A stretch of 21,563 nt of DNA from Welwitschia mirabilis (Eukaryota; Gnetophyta; Gnetopsida; Welwitschiales). The notes beneath the pieces are model-generated. The model was not told the DNA's origin. It worked only from the letters and a program-made list of their open reading frames with translations, and did no database searches. Below, piece after piece: positions 1 through 10,522 of this stretch (position 1 is its first letter; each line of letters starts with the position of its first letter). The stretch lies in contig JBOZIK010000001.1 of assembly GCA_051453625.1 (NCBI GenBank), forward strand, positions 11,177,405-11,198,967, in the 5' to 3' direction. The translations under genes and the position numbers were made by a program.

Positions 1-1262
1 TTATTACAAGGGCAATCTTGTAACTAAAATTGTGACCGACAATGGCATGCTACAAATTTAAAATGGAGCTCTCATCTTTAGGGTACAGTCTTTTTAATGT
101 ACTAATGCAAACTTTCTCTGACCTTCTTTGAACACTGAAAATAACCACCTGTCACTATTTCTTTTTATTAAAAAATAAAAAACAAACAATTGTGTGGTCT
201 TAGCTCTATATCAGCATGTAGAACTTAATAGGTTCGCATGACAAACTACAAAGCTTAAATGACATTAGACCTATATCAACAGGTGTTTAGGATATACTGA
301 TCGAATGGTTTTTATAGAAAGTCTGGCTTATTTTCTCCTATCAGATGACCTCCAGTGGAAAAAGATCTCCTACTGCCTTTTTGTTATCCTAGAAACAAGT
401 ATTTTGAAACATCTTGCATCTTGTTAAAAGGATTTCATGAACGAAAGTTACAACTATGATAAGATGACTGCTAAAATAGATTTCATATCCTTTTCTTACT
501 GTTTCTTTGAGAAATTTCTCCATATGGTCTTATATGGCCTAGAAGATAGTTGCAAACAAACCATCCCTATAAAGTCGTTATAAATATATCAAAGTATATG
601 GTCATGTGGCACAATGCATCGTTAGTTAGAGATATTATATAAAATGTTGTGTGCAACTACCAAACTCGAGTTTCAGGTCCCTAGACTCACCAAAATTTCC
701 TTACTCACCATACTCAGACAGTTGGGTGAGTTTTGCATGTGAATAGGCTCCCACCTCGCCCCCACAAGTTTGTCTCTTTAAACTTGCACAGCTGCTCAGA
801 CCGGTGATTCGTTTTGGCAAGTTTGACAACACTGGTCAGAACAATCATAACAGATCAATTTATTTCATCTTTTATGACACATGGATTCATTGCTAGGTGT
901 TCAAGGATATGCATTGCTATAAATTATATCCAACCTCTATTCAATTTTATATAATGCAGAGTTGACCTTACAAAATTAATTGTTGTCTTTAAGATTTTGT
1001 AACTTGGCTTGCAAACATGTCACCATTTTGTGCTTTGGAAATATGAGGGGAGCATATTTTGTACTAAATCAGTCTAAGCAATCACTTTAACAAATGTGAT
1101 TGTATAGTAATAAAAGCTAGTAATATGGTATTGGAATATTCTGACTTTACATTGTATTTGCACATTTGTTTTTAGTGCCATTTGTGAGTTGATTCAACTA
1201 TTTCTTTCTTCTGTTTTTCTAAATCTGCATTTAAGTTCGGAAATTGTTTGCTATAACTGCAG
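1..1262. other. Non-coding sequence upstream of the MINPP exon
   Basis: I see no convincing coding segment, RNA gene or mobile element here. The stretch is AT-rich with frequent stops on both strands. It is probably the intron before the exon at 1263, because that exon starts in mid-codon after a T-rich tract and an AG. The N-terminal coding part of the phosphatase, including any signal peptide, was not found and probably lies to the left of the window. Confidence 0.5.
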
Positions 1263-1353
1263 ATATATGGCTGACAAAAAAGCATCCAATTTGACTGACA
1301 ATGCACAAAGAATGATTCAATCTGGATGTGTCCCAATTCATCTTAATCTTGTG
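1263..1353 (+). CDS. MINPP1: Internal exon of a MINPP-type histidine acid phosphatase
   Basis: This 91-base exon encodes about 30 residues ending in CVPIHLNLV, the stretch just before the catalytic RHGxRxP motif in plant multiple inositol polyphosphate phosphatases. The AG acceptor is at 1261-1262 and a GTGAGG donor follows at 1354. The exon begins with the last base of a codon and ends in phase 0. The next exon at 3770 also starts in phase 0 and supplies ARHGTRAP, so the join reads straight through. MINPP enzymes remove phosphates from inositol polyphosphates, including phytate, and are usually secretory or endomembrane proteins (family knowledge). The ATG at 1189 in the same frame lies upstream of the acceptor and is unlikely to be a real start. 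Confidence 0.8.
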
Positions 1354-1759
1354 GTGAGGTTCTACTATTCCATTTCAATATGGTTAAGTTATTCTTATGA
1401 AATCCTTTTATGAATGAGATTTATTTACAAGCACCTGGGCATGTCTCAAATGTGTTGTTTCAACAATGCACATATATAGGCTTTATTTTTTGTTGATTTG
1501 TGATCTAAAGGCTTTGAAATTAGAAAAAAGATGTTAGAACATGATTACAATATCTGTGAGCAAAAGGTCATTTGAGAACACCCAATGCTCATCTAGAGTT
1601 GGTTGCATTAATTTGAAACTGTCGCATAGCATTTCAATTCCTCATGGTTGTATAGCAATGCACCTATTTTGAGTATAACCCAATGTGGTCATGACATTTG
1701 GCTATTGAACACCAGGGAAATTATGGAAGCATAGAACATTGCATTTGCTCTTTGAAATA

Positions 1760-2467
1760 NNNNNNNNNNNNNNNNNNNNNNNNNNNNNNNNNNNNNNNNN
1801 NNNNNNNNNNNNNNNNNNNNNNNNNNNNNNNNNNNNNNNNNNNNNNNNNNNNNNNNNNNNNNNNNNNNNNNNNNNNNNNNNNNNNNNNNNNNNNNNNNNN
1901 NNNNNNNNNNNNNNNNNNNNNNNNNNNNNNNNNNNNNNNNNNNNNNNNNNNNNNNNNNNNNNNNNNNNNNNNNNNNNNNNNNNNNNNNNNNNNNNNNNNN
2001 NNNNNNNNNNNNNNNNNNNNNNNNNNNNNNNNNNNNNNNNNNNNNNNNNNNNNNNNNNNNNNNNNNNNNNNNNNNNNNNNNNNNNNNNNNNNNNNNNNNN
2101 NNNNNNNNNNNNNNNNNNNNNNNNNNNNNNNNNNNNNNNNNNNNNNNNNNNNNNNNNNNNNNNNNNNNNNNNNNNNNNNNNNNNNNNNNNNNNNNNNNNN
2201 NNNNNNNNNNNNNNNNNNNNNNNNNNNNNNNNNNNNNNNNNNNNNNNNNNNNNNNNNNNNNNNNNNNNNNNNNNNNNNNNNNNNNNNNNNNNNNNNNNNN
2301 NNNNNNNNNNNNNNNNNNNNNNNNNNNNNNNNNNNNNNNNNNNNNNNNNNNNNNNNNNNNNNNNNNNNNNNNNNNNNNNNNNNNNNNNNNNNNNNNNNNN
2401 NNNNNNNNNNNNNNNNNNNNNNNNNNNNNNNNNNNNNNNNNNNNNNNNNNNNNNNNNNNNNNNNNNN
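1760..2467. other. Assembly gap (708 N)
   Basis: This is a run of undetermined bases. Any reading frame drawn across it is meaningless. The unidentified segment starting at 2522 may continue into it. Confidence 1.
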
Positions 2468-2521
2468 TAGCTTAGCTTGATATTGAAAACATCAAAAATA
2501 TTAAATGTGCTAAATATATGA

Positions 2522-2709
2522 GAAGCAATTTTGGATGGTTCTTGTGTGGAATCAGTTGAAGATGTGAAAGTTGTTATTCTAGTCCCTCAGAGATTCAGAC
2601 ATATTCTAGAAGACTTCCACAAACTAACCTCCTGCACACAAACATCAGAAGCTCGTAATGGTTTTTTATTTGATCCTGGCATACCAGCAATAACGTATCA
2701 TGTTATAGG
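2522..2709 (+). other. Unidentified coding-like segment inside the MINPP intron
   Basis: An open frame of about 62 codons has non-random composition and reads like conserved protein, with VVILVPQRFRHILEDFHKL followed by SCTQTSEARNGFLFDP. An in-frame TGA lies just upstream at 2519 and a TGA follows at 2714. A possible donor, ATAG|GTGTAT, lies at 2709. I do not recognise the family and it does not resemble MINPP, gag, integrase, reverse transcriptase or RNase H. It could be a captured exon, a processed pseudogene fragment, or part of a mobile element hidden by the adjacent gap. It has no good ATG start. Confidence 0.4.
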
Positions 2710-3769
2710 TGTATGATTGAACGTTAAATACGTCATAAATTTGTAATTCTGGATGCTCTTCAGGAAGTCTGATGAGGGTTTTTACATTTTTGCACACCAT
2801 TTAAAAACATCAAATGTTTTGTTATTCTATTTTTATTACCTGCAACATATTTTTTTTAATTTGATGAGTCAGAGTCTCATATTCGTGGCATCAAAGAGGT
2901 AACTTTCTTCTCTTATTTTTCTTGATTTTGACATTTTTGACATGAAACAATCTATGCTTCTCTGTTATAATTGTATGGCTAAGGAATGAGAATGGTCAAA
3001 TAGAGTTGTTACTTTCAACATCATTTGCTAGTTGTTCCACATTCTCTCGTTTTAAAATTGCTATCTTGCAGCCTGTGCTATTAAGTAACAATCATAAGTC
3101 ATGTTCTTATTTGAACTCTAAATGTCTAATGTTATAAGTATTTGTGAAATATAGGAGCTATGCCAATGCCAAGTGTTTATCCTCATTACATGTCATGTTA
3201 TGCATCATGGTCATGATGTCTAGCTTTGTAAGACTTGCCAAATGTTGCTTTCATAAACAAAATGATGAAAACATTATTGCTTTGTAATTTTTCCCTCAGA
3301 AAAATCAAATGCTGACTTGTCTGCTTGGCTTAACTTTTTCGAGCTGCCCAATGTTTCATTTGCCAAATTTGCAGGATTGTTACTGGTTACCCCTGTTTTG
3401 TTTACTATTTTTCTTTAATAAAATGTTCAACTGGAAATATCAAGTAATGTTCTAATAACTACTAAATATATCACACTTTTCGGAATTGCATAAAAATTGA
3501 AATGATCTTTAGCTCCAGAAGCACTTCTTACTGAGTGCTGACTACTTTTTTTTAAGGATTAGTTGCTTTTTAAAACTCTTTTCTAGGAATCAGCAAGTAT
3601 GATTAGCATTGAGCTTCAAAAAATAATGTTCTGTATTCTCCATATGTAATTACTGTTTTCTTTTATATACATATGTTTGAAACATCAAAATATTACATAT
3701 GTGCTTGATATATATATTTTTATTTGGCATAAATATCTATGCAAATCATTTTTACAAAGATGTTAACAG

Positions 3770-4069
3770 GCTAGGCATGGGACTCGTGCACCCACAAGGA
3801 AGAGGGCTAAGGAGCTAGATAAGTTTTCAATGAAGTTGGAGAAACTTTTAAAATCTGTAGGGCATACAACTTCTGCACAAGGCCAGCGTTTGATTCCACA
3901 GTGGTTGAGGGAGTGGAAATCTCCATGGGATCTTATAAGAACTGCTGGACACCTAACAATTGAAGGTGAGGAAGAATTATACCATTTGGGAAAGAGAACA
4001 AGGGAAAGGTTCCCTAAGCTCTTTGTTGACGATTACCATCCAGATACTTATGTGATAAGTGCAACACAG
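3770..4069 (+). CDS. MINPP1: Catalytic-motif exon of a MINPP-type histidine acid phosphatase
   Basis: This exon is exactly 100 codons, phase 0 at both ends, with acceptor TTAACAG and donor CAG|GTATTT. It opens with ARHGTRAPTRKRAKELDKF, which contains the RHGxRxP signature of branch-2 histidine phosphatases; the His is the residue phosphorylated during catalysis. It continues with IPQWLREWKSPW, then EGEEELYHLGKRTRERFP and a DYHPDTYVISATQ ending, all in the order seen in plant MINPP. There are no stops or frameshifts. The next exon, which should begin near the RAxASA region, and the C-terminal HD/HAE proton-donor motif were not found in the window. The gene may have a very long TE-filled intron or may be broken downstream. 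The ATG at 3830 is internal and not a start. Confidence 0.88.
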
Positions 4070-4735
4070 GTATTTACTATTTTTCAGGCCCCATTGAACA
4101 GTTGTTATTTGATATCCAGAAATCTGTTTTCATAAGAAATTGCAAATCAAACTAGTTCTCATATGCAGCAGTGTATTCTATTCTTATGCTAATGATCTGG
4201 CTTCTTTCATTTATACAGCAAATCCTGAATGGAACTGATCCTATTTTCTTTTTCTTTTTTTTTTTTTTAAATTTACCAAGTTTCTTGTTTAATCTTTACA
4301 TCTATTGATTATGTTTGAGCAGGTATGTATCACTCCGCTGTTGTGTTGACTAAGTCATGATATCATACCTAAGTGTTTTAGTATGTAGTTAGGATATTTC
4401 TAGATCCTTTAATGATTTATTCTCTGATTTTCTTTATTCTTGTTTTAGTAGCATATCAGGTGTTACATGTAGTCCTTTGTAATGAAGGTAGTGGATGCAT
4501 ACTTTCCTTCTTTTGCTTTTTCTTATGTGTTAAGACCTGACAATGACCCATTTCGAGGAACCTAAATCCTTCAAGGGTATCAACACATTTAAGTGAAATT
4601 TGTAAATTAACCATCTAGATTGATGCTAGTTCAGCTGCATCATCTGAGGAAGAATCATGCAGAGGCCTCTTTGTCATTTAGGTAGGCATGGATCTTGTGA
4701 TCTTCCCAAGGATCACAAAAGTTTAAGTATTTGAA
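4070..4735. other. Sequence after the MINPP exon, no gene recognised
   Basis: This begins with a splice donor and should be intron. It holds a T-rich tract around 4245-4268 and otherwise nothing I can name. A Copia gag relic starts near 4736. Confidence 0.5.
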
Positions 4736-5300
4736 GGAAGCCTAATATACACGGGAGATAGCATACAGAGGACCAGCAACATTCCAAATTTGAAACTACA
4801 AATATTGAGGAGATTCTTTGAATCCTTAATGATGAAGGATTCAGAGAACAATGATCAGTTTAACAACTGAGTTCAAGAAGTCACAGATGACTTGCAATTG
4901 GCTGGCCAGAAGATGGGAGAAGTGAGGATCATCGAGAGGGTTTCAGGAAGCCTCTGAAGGTGATTTCATTAAAACATCCTTGCTATAGAAGAGGCTAAAA
5001 ATTTCTCAAAGTAACTTATGGCAAAACTCATGGGTGGTTTTAAAACCCATGAGCAAAGGATAGCTGACAAAGAAGATATATCTGCTCAAACGTTTCGGAC
5101 ATAAGTGAAATGAAAAAGAACAATCAACCATCCTTCTGAGTTCCAACTATATTTTTTGACAAATAACAACTGTAACGAAAGGCAAAGGAATATTTGGACC
5201 CAAAGATTCAAAAGGTGAAAAACTCTATTGTTATTGTAAAGGAAATAACAAAAGAAATTTTAAACCCAATGAAGGCGAATGCTTCAAAAGGAAAAATGAT
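4736..5300 (+). pseudogene. Copia-A gag fragment with degenerate zinc knuckle
   Basis: With frameshifts this reads as a UBN2-type gag: KLQILRRFFESLMMKDSE near 4790-4845, then DDLQLAGQKMGEVRIIERV and AIEEAKNF, then LMAKLMGGFKTHEQRI. This is the usual order of the Copia capsid region. A zinc knuckle with CYYCKGNNKRNF lies at about 5225-5290, but the expected His is lost. Gag forms the particle that packages element RNA (family knowledge). In-frame stops make this copy non-functional. Confidence 0.7.
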
Positions 5301-5425
5301 AAAGTAGCATTGCATGTTTTGGGAAAGTTAAAGTAGAGGAGCAACTTGGTATAAGGTCATATTTCATAGAAGAAAAACATTCATTCTTCATTGTAGATTG
5401 ATTAAATCTGGATCTTAAGCAATTT

Positions 5426-6120
5426 GGTATTTGAGTCATGGGTGCAGCCATCACATGATAGGCTTAAAGCGATTATTGTCAAAATTAAAATCATACAATG
5501 GAGCTGTTTCTCTGGGTAATGGCACATGGACTAGTTTCAACACACTCAACCTTTGATATTTAATATGCACCAAGTTTGAAAAAAAATTCTTTAAGCATTG
5601 CACAACTTTGCATTGATGGTTGTAATGTTGATTTTTCGAATGATAGTTGTAACATTATAAGAGCTCATCATGATAATCATGTTGCTAAAGAGTTCAAACA
5701 AACCAAAACAACAGAAGGTTCAAATGTATTTGGGTGAGGACTTGATCTGTTCCTGTCAACTGAATTAAAAGACTTTTGTGAAAAGTATGGCATCGTTCAT
5801 CAAACAACCATCTATACTTCACTGCAAAGTCGTGTTGTGCAATGAAAAAAATAGAACCATCATGGACATGGTTTGTTGTCCAATAGATGTTTAACAACAA
5901 CAGATATTCTCAATCACATTCCATCAAAGATGCTTGACAAAATGAGATCATATGAAATTTGGTATGCCTGTAAGCCCATGATTCCTTATTTTTGTATTTG
6001 AAGATGTGCATGTTTGGCCTATGTACGTAACCTACTTCTTGAAGGCTAGAAAATGCATTGCTCGGGGTTTAAAGATAGAATTAAAGGTAGTTGTTTGCAT
6101 GGTTTAGAAGACAAGACAAT
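5426..6120 (+). pseudogene. Copia-A protease and integrase fragments
   Basis: A protease-like stretch at about 5429-5560 reads WYLSHGCSHHMIGLKRLLSK. The family motif has D-S-G at the active site, so the catalytic Asp is gone here. After a short linker the sequence jumps into integrase at about 5765: ELKDFCEKYGIVHQTTIYTS, then a degenerate NRTIMDM region and HIPSKMLDKMRSYEIWY at about 5918-5965. The region between protease and the second integrase motif is missing, consistent with an internal deletion. Stops occur throughout. Confidence 0.7.
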
Positions 6121-6300
6121 CATAGTTATACGGACATAAATTTTATGAATAGTCTAACTTAAAAGAGGTCAAGTTCAAATAACCCTTGTAGTAATTTTGA
6201 AAAATATTAATAAGATATTCACCCCCTCTAGGGATCTTGAAAATAATAATACAGATAATTTAAATGGTGTAGGGTCATTGATATCATCCCTCAATAAACC

Positions 6301-7020
6301 TATCTTTTACACTTAACAACATTGTTACATCTCAGGATGTTAAATTTGCCAAGACTAGAGTGACGATCATTCCTTCATGAAGGTCATTTTTTCCTTTATT
6401 GAATGCCTCTATGCACTTTATTGCAACACAATGACAAGCAACATAGTCTCGACATTCAATGTTGTAACCAATTATGCATTTAAACTAAGACATGTTTTTG
6501 TTTTTGTCAGATTCTACTATTGATTTTCCAACATTTTCTTGTTTCAATCATTATGAGCAACCATTTCAAGTACTAGTGTAACAAATTCAAGTGTGAGTCT
6601 TCAAGGTGGACCTAGGGGGGTGCTTTCGTGTATTGGGTATGCACCAGAAGCAAGACCTGAATCTTTGGTGGCTAGCTTTTGGGGCAAGAGCGGCCAACCA
6701 TGGATTTTCGTCTAACCAACCAAAAACCAGAGTCTTTGATGAGTGTGATACAGTTACCCATGAATTCAAATGTGTTAACATCATGTGCCACACCTCTTTC
6801 ACTTAGCAAATCCCTTGTGTCTCAATCCTTTTTGAAGCACTTGGATTTTCTGTACCAATTCATTGGTTAATTTGAGTTGAATTTTCACATTTCTATCAGC
6901 CATTTCAAAATTGATTTTGACTCATACATGGCATTTGCTTTTGCATTCTTATGTAGGAAAAGTGAAGTCAAATTTGTCTTGTTTATATTGTAACATTATG
7001 TTTTAACATTGACCCCCCCT
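6301..7020. other. Intergenic stretch between two Copia relics
   Basis: No gene or element is recognised. A G-rich patch at 6605-6620 and several short open frames on both strands overlap one another without family resemblance. The region may include decayed remains of copia-A. Confidence 0.4.
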
Positions 7021-7334
7021 TCCTTTTTTTGTAATGTTGTAAAGGAGATTATGTTTTAACTCCTCAGGGTATTTAACATAAAAAGAAAAAAAAGGAAGGA
7101 AAAAGGGGAGGAACTTTCTAGATTGTCTTGGCTTGAAACCCTAAACCTATTTAAATCTTGCTTGGGGGTTTGTTTTATATGGTTGATTCTTGTGCTTCTT
7201 GAATAAGATTAAGAGCTCTATTTGCTTCCCGTGTCTTTTTCCTGAAAGGGTTTTCAACATAAATCTATGTGTGCATTTCTTGTGCTTATTGTTTCATTTT
7301 CTTTAGCATTGATTTACAGTAAAGATTTGTAGCA
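7020..7334 (+). repeat. Probable 5' LTR of copia-B (left end unresolved)
   Basis: The right end is placed at ...TGTAGCA, two bases before the primer binding site at 7337, the normal spacing for Copia elements. A TATTTAAAT box at about 7149 could be the element promoter. The left end is uncertain because no matching 3' LTR exists in the window: the 3' end of copia-B is replaced by a TRIM fragment. Confidence 0.4.
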
Positions 7335-7336
7335 AA

Positions 7337-7348
7337 TGGTATCAGAGC
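7337..7348 (+). other. Primer binding site of copia-B (initiator tRNA-Met type)
   Basis: TGGTATCAGAGC is the standard plant Copia primer binding site, complementary to the 3' end of initiator tRNA-Met. It sits just upstream of the copia-B gag and fixes the 5' LTR boundary. Confidence 0.85.
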
Positions 7349-7377
7349 AAGGTTTGAAGTGCATTTCATTCAAAACA

Positions 7378-8249
7378 ATGATGGAACGTTTGTTAACGAC
7401 GGACAAATTGGTTGGAGTCAAGAATTGGAGAAATTAGAAAATGGAGGATGTTTGGTACTCGAAGGATTGTAATTTTGTTCTCAAATCAAAGGGCAAAGCA
7501 AAAGTAGCATCCGGATTATCAGATGTCAATTTGTTGAAGAAATACCTTGATGAAGAATGGGAAAAACTAACGGGGATGCCCTCATTACAATACATGTGTG
7601 TCTTGGCAACGGTACACTTGGAACGTATAGAGGAATCATCGAGGCACATGTCTTGTGGAAAACATTGAATGAAAGGTATGACTAGTCCACTGGAATGAAT
7701 AAATATTATATGATTAACAAGGTTTTCAAGATCAAAATGTAGGAAGGAAGGTCTTTGCTAAGTCATTTGGATGAGATGAATGGCTTGTTTGCTCATATCG
7801 ATCATTTGGGTATTAATTTTGAAGAAGATCTTTGGGTGGGGGTTGTGTTGAGTTCCTTACTAGAACCATAGGAAACAATTCGGATTACCTTAACTGATGC
7901 TTCCAAAACTTTAACATCCCTCAACACAATCATTTCAAAGTTACTGGACACAGATAAGACTAAAATTGTAGATGCCCCTAGTGAAGCATTGGTTGTTAGA
8001 AAGGGCCGTTCATACAAAAGGGACAATATCCGTGGATGTAGCAAGAGCAGAGATAAATCTACTAGTAGAAGTGAAGTTGTTTGCTGGTGTTGTAAGAAGA
8101 AAGGTCATCTGCACAAGGATTGTTATGCCTTGAAGAATAAGATGAAAGATAAGAGACTTGAGAATAGCAGAGAAGAACAAGCAAAATTTTATGGAGATGT
8201 CTTAGTCCTGTTGATTAATATAGATGGAGATGCTAACATCTCCATGTAA
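7378..8249 (+). pseudogene. Copia-B gag with CCHC zinc knuckle
   Basis: The N-terminal part starts near the ATG at 7378/7381 and has an early TAG at 7435. The frame at 7441-7668 covers the first capsid segment, with YLDEEWEKL. Shifted frames then give LNEMN-like sequence and FEEDLWVGVVLSSLLEP at about 7818-7868. The zinc knuckle CWCCKKKGHLHKDC lies at about 8082-8123 with all four ligands of the CX2CX4HX4C pattern intact. Gag packages element RNA. Several frameshifts and stops mean this copy is broken. Confidence 0.75.
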
Positions 8250-8252
8250 TTT

Positions 8253-8790
8253 ATTCGTGATGTAGAGATTTTAGACTCAGGAGTTTCCTTCCATGTTTGC
8301 TCATACATAGAATATTTTTCTGATTACAAGTTTGTTTCTGGGAGATCTTCCCAAGAGATGACAAATCATGCACTATTGAAGGGATTGGTACCGTCATTTT
8401 GAGACAGAGTAACGAACAAAGTGTGAAATTGAGGAATGTTTACTATGTTCCAGGTATTGCAAAGAACTTCATCGATAGTTGGATGATTTGGGTTCTAGAA
8501 TTACTCATGTTGATGGAAGCTGGAAAGTTAGCAGAGGTGCAATGACACTAATGCATGTTAAAAAAGAAGGGATGTTGTATACGTTGAGGGCACACGTAGT
8601 TGGAAGATGTGTTGCTGCTACAATTTCAGAGGACGACGATTCTTTGTGGCATCACAAACTCAGTCACCTTAGCGAAACTGGAATGAAGGTACTTGTTTCT
8701 AGGAACCTACTACCTGAGTTTTCTTCGATTTCTGTATAGTTTTGTTATGATTGTGCTGTTGGTAAACATAAGCCTGTTGCCTTTAAGAAA
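8253..8790 (+). pseudogene. Copia-B protease and pre-integrase domain
   Basis: The protease active-site region reads EILDSGVSFHVCSY at about 8266-8307, retaining the catalytic DSG triad of retropepsins. After frameshifts a segment at 8479-8739 includes ITHVDGSWKVSRGAM and then LWHHKLSHLSETGMKVL, the GAG_pre-integrase signature with its HH-type zinc ligands. A degenerate CYDCAVGKH follows at about 8743-8770. The pieces occur in the normal Copia order. Confidence 0.78.
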
Positions 8791-9492
8791 TCTATTTTGA
8801 ATAAGGACATAAGGAAACTTGATATGGTGTATTCCAATATTGTTGGTCTGATGTCCATCACGTCTTTAGGTTGTACATCATATTTCGTTACATTCATTGA
8901 TAGATTTAGCAAAAAGACATGGATTTATTTTATGCGTTCCAAAAGTCAAGTATTAGAAAAGTCTAAGGAGTTTAGAGCTAGAGTAGAAAATGGGTCTGGC
9001 TGTAAATAAAGTGTCTTATCGCTGATAATGGGTGGAATACACCTCCATGAGTTTTTTGAATTTTCCAAGCAGGCTGGAATTGTACATACCAAAACACCAC
9101 CAAGAACACCACAAAATAAGGGTGTTGCAGAAAGATATAATTGTATAATTCTTGACCAAACTAGATCCACGTTTGCTCAATGTAGTGTACCTAAGTTGTG
9201 TTGGGCAGAAGTCGCTAGAATAGCTGCTTATTTAATCAACCGTTCTCTTCATTCAGCCTTAGATGGTGATATTCTAGAATCTGTCTGGAGAGGGACTTCT
9301 CTTTCTTTGTCTCACCTATGTGTTTTTGGATGTGAGGTGTATATCTATTTGCAGGTACAAGAAAATTGGAAGAACATGGCAGGAAATGTGTTTTTCTTGG
9401 CTATGGGGAAGATGATTTTGGATATAGGTGTTGGGATCCTGTGGCACATAGGATTGTTAAATCACGTGACGTTGAATTTAGAGAAGACATGA
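8791..9492 (+). pseudogene. Copia-B integrase
   Basis: The catalytic core begins with LDMVYSNIVG at about 8818-8848, where the first catalytic Asp of the D,D35E triad is replaced by Asn. YFVTFIDRFSKKTWIYF follows at about 8880-8930. A TAA at 9007 and a frameshift interrupt the second-Asp region (ADNG at about 9020). The third motif is clear: HTKTPPRTPQNKGVAERYN at about 9087-9141 keeps the catalytic Glu. Then AAYLINRSLHSAL and LSHLCVFGC lead into the C-terminal part. The stop, the frameshift and the Asp-to-Asn change make it inactive. Confidence 0.82.
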
Positions 9493-10108
9493 TGTTTTAC
9501 AGGTCACAAGAGAGCATTCCAAAAGAGGGAAAGATCTAATTCTCACACCATGCACAAGTCTGTAACAGGCTATTGATAAGGAAAAGCATAATATACATGG
9601 GGAAAATGTCTAGCCTGAACTAAACCAACGCGAAGAGGAAAGCTTAAGTTCTGAAACTGATTTTAAGACTGATGATGATGGAACCCAAACTCCAACACAT
9701 CGAGTTCATATATCCACTAGAGTTACCAAGCAAATTGAAAGGTATTCTCCGTCTTTACATTATGTGTCGTCACAGANNNNNNNNNNAAGCTATTTCTTCT
9801 TCTGAATCTCATAAATGGAAAGCCGCCATGGAAGAAGAAATGAAATCCATGGAACAGAACCATACTTGGGATTTGGCTCCCTTACCTAAAGGAAAAAACT
9901 GTTAAGATTTAGGTGGGTGTATGTCATCAAACAAGAGGCTAATGGTGAATAATACTACAAATCATGGTTGGTAGTGAAAGAGTATAGCCAAAAACTAGTA
10001 TTGATTTTACAAAAAAATTCTCACCTATTGTGAAACACACGTCTATTGGGATTTTGTTTGGCATGGTTGCTTGTGTGGATTTGGAGCTAGAGTAATTAGA
10101 CATTAAAA
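9493..10108 (+). pseudogene. Copia-B linker and start of reverse transcriptase
   Basis: After the integrase, a low-similarity linker with an acidic patch leads to HKWKAAMEEEMKSMEQNHTW at about 9811-9870. This is the conserved entry of the Copia reverse transcriptase (RVT_2: WxxAMxxExxxLxxNxTW). A TAA at 9903 and frameshifts follow. Relics of the RWVYxxK and KxFSPVxKxTSIR motifs can be seen at 9912-10050. The polymerase YVDD box should lie in the gap at 10109-10522 and cannot be assessed. Confidence 0.75.
9777..9786. other. Assembly gap (10 N)
   Basis: Ten undetermined bases lie just upstream of the reverse transcriptase entry motif. The true gap size may differ. Confidence 1.
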
Positions 10109-10522
10109 NNNNNNNNNNNNNNNNNNNNNNNNNNNNNNNNNNNNNNNNNNNNNNNNNNNNNNNNNNNNNNNNNNNNNNNNNNNNNNNNNNNNNNNNNNNN
10201 NNNNNNNNNNNNNNNNNNNNNNNNNNNNNNNNNNNNNNNNNNNNNNNNNNNNNNNNNNNNNNNNNNNNNNNNNNNNNNNNNNNNNNNNNNNNNNNNNNNN
10301 NNNNNNNNNNNNNNNNNNNNNNNNNNNNNNNNNNNNNNNNNNNNNNNNNNNNNNNNNNNNNNNNNNNNNNNNNNNNNNNNNNNNNNNNNNNNNNNNNNNN
10401 NNNNNNNNNNNNNNNNNNNNNNNNNNNNNNNNNNNNNNNNNNNNNNNNNNNNNNNNNNNNNNNNNNNNNNNNNNNNNNNNNNNNNNNNNNNNNNNNNNNN
10501 NNNNNNNNNNNNNNNNNNNNNN
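10109..10522. other. Assembly gap (414 N) over the reverse transcriptase core
   Basis: The run of N covers the region where the Copia reverse transcriptase catalytic box should be. Minus-strand open frames spanning it are artefacts. Confidence 1.

Larger units (their letters stand above)
1354..3769 (+). other. Intron between two MINPP exons (2.4 kb)
   Basis: The intron is bounded by a GTGAGG donor and a TTAACAG acceptor, and both neighbouring exons are in phase 0. It contains a 708-base run of N at 1760-2467 and an unrelated-looking coding-like segment at about 2522-2709. The rest is AT-rich with no recognisable gene. Confidence 0.75.
4736..6300 (+). mobile_element. Copia-A: decayed Ty1/Copia relic
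   Basis: Fragments of gag, CCHC zinc knuckle, protease and integrase occur in the Copia order on the + strand, interrupted by many stops and frameshifts. The pre-integrase and N-terminal integrase region between protease and the downstream integrase part is deleted. No reverse transcriptase or RNase H follows. A possible LTR-end motif lies at 6217-6233. The gag-protease-integrase order separates Copia from Gypsy, where integrase follows reverse transcriptase. Ends are approximate. Confidence 0.75.

Noticed and set aside
1698-2480. Long open frames across 1698-2480
   Set aside because: They are made almost entirely of N and have no coding content.
6627-6645. TGTATTGGGTATGCACC resembling a TRIM LTR start
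   Set aside because: No continuing similarity to the TRIM LTR, PBS or PPT.
6587-6870. Overlapping short frames on both strands near 6600-6870
   Set aside because: Mutually antisense or shifted, with no family resemblance and no flanking gene structure. Treated as chance.
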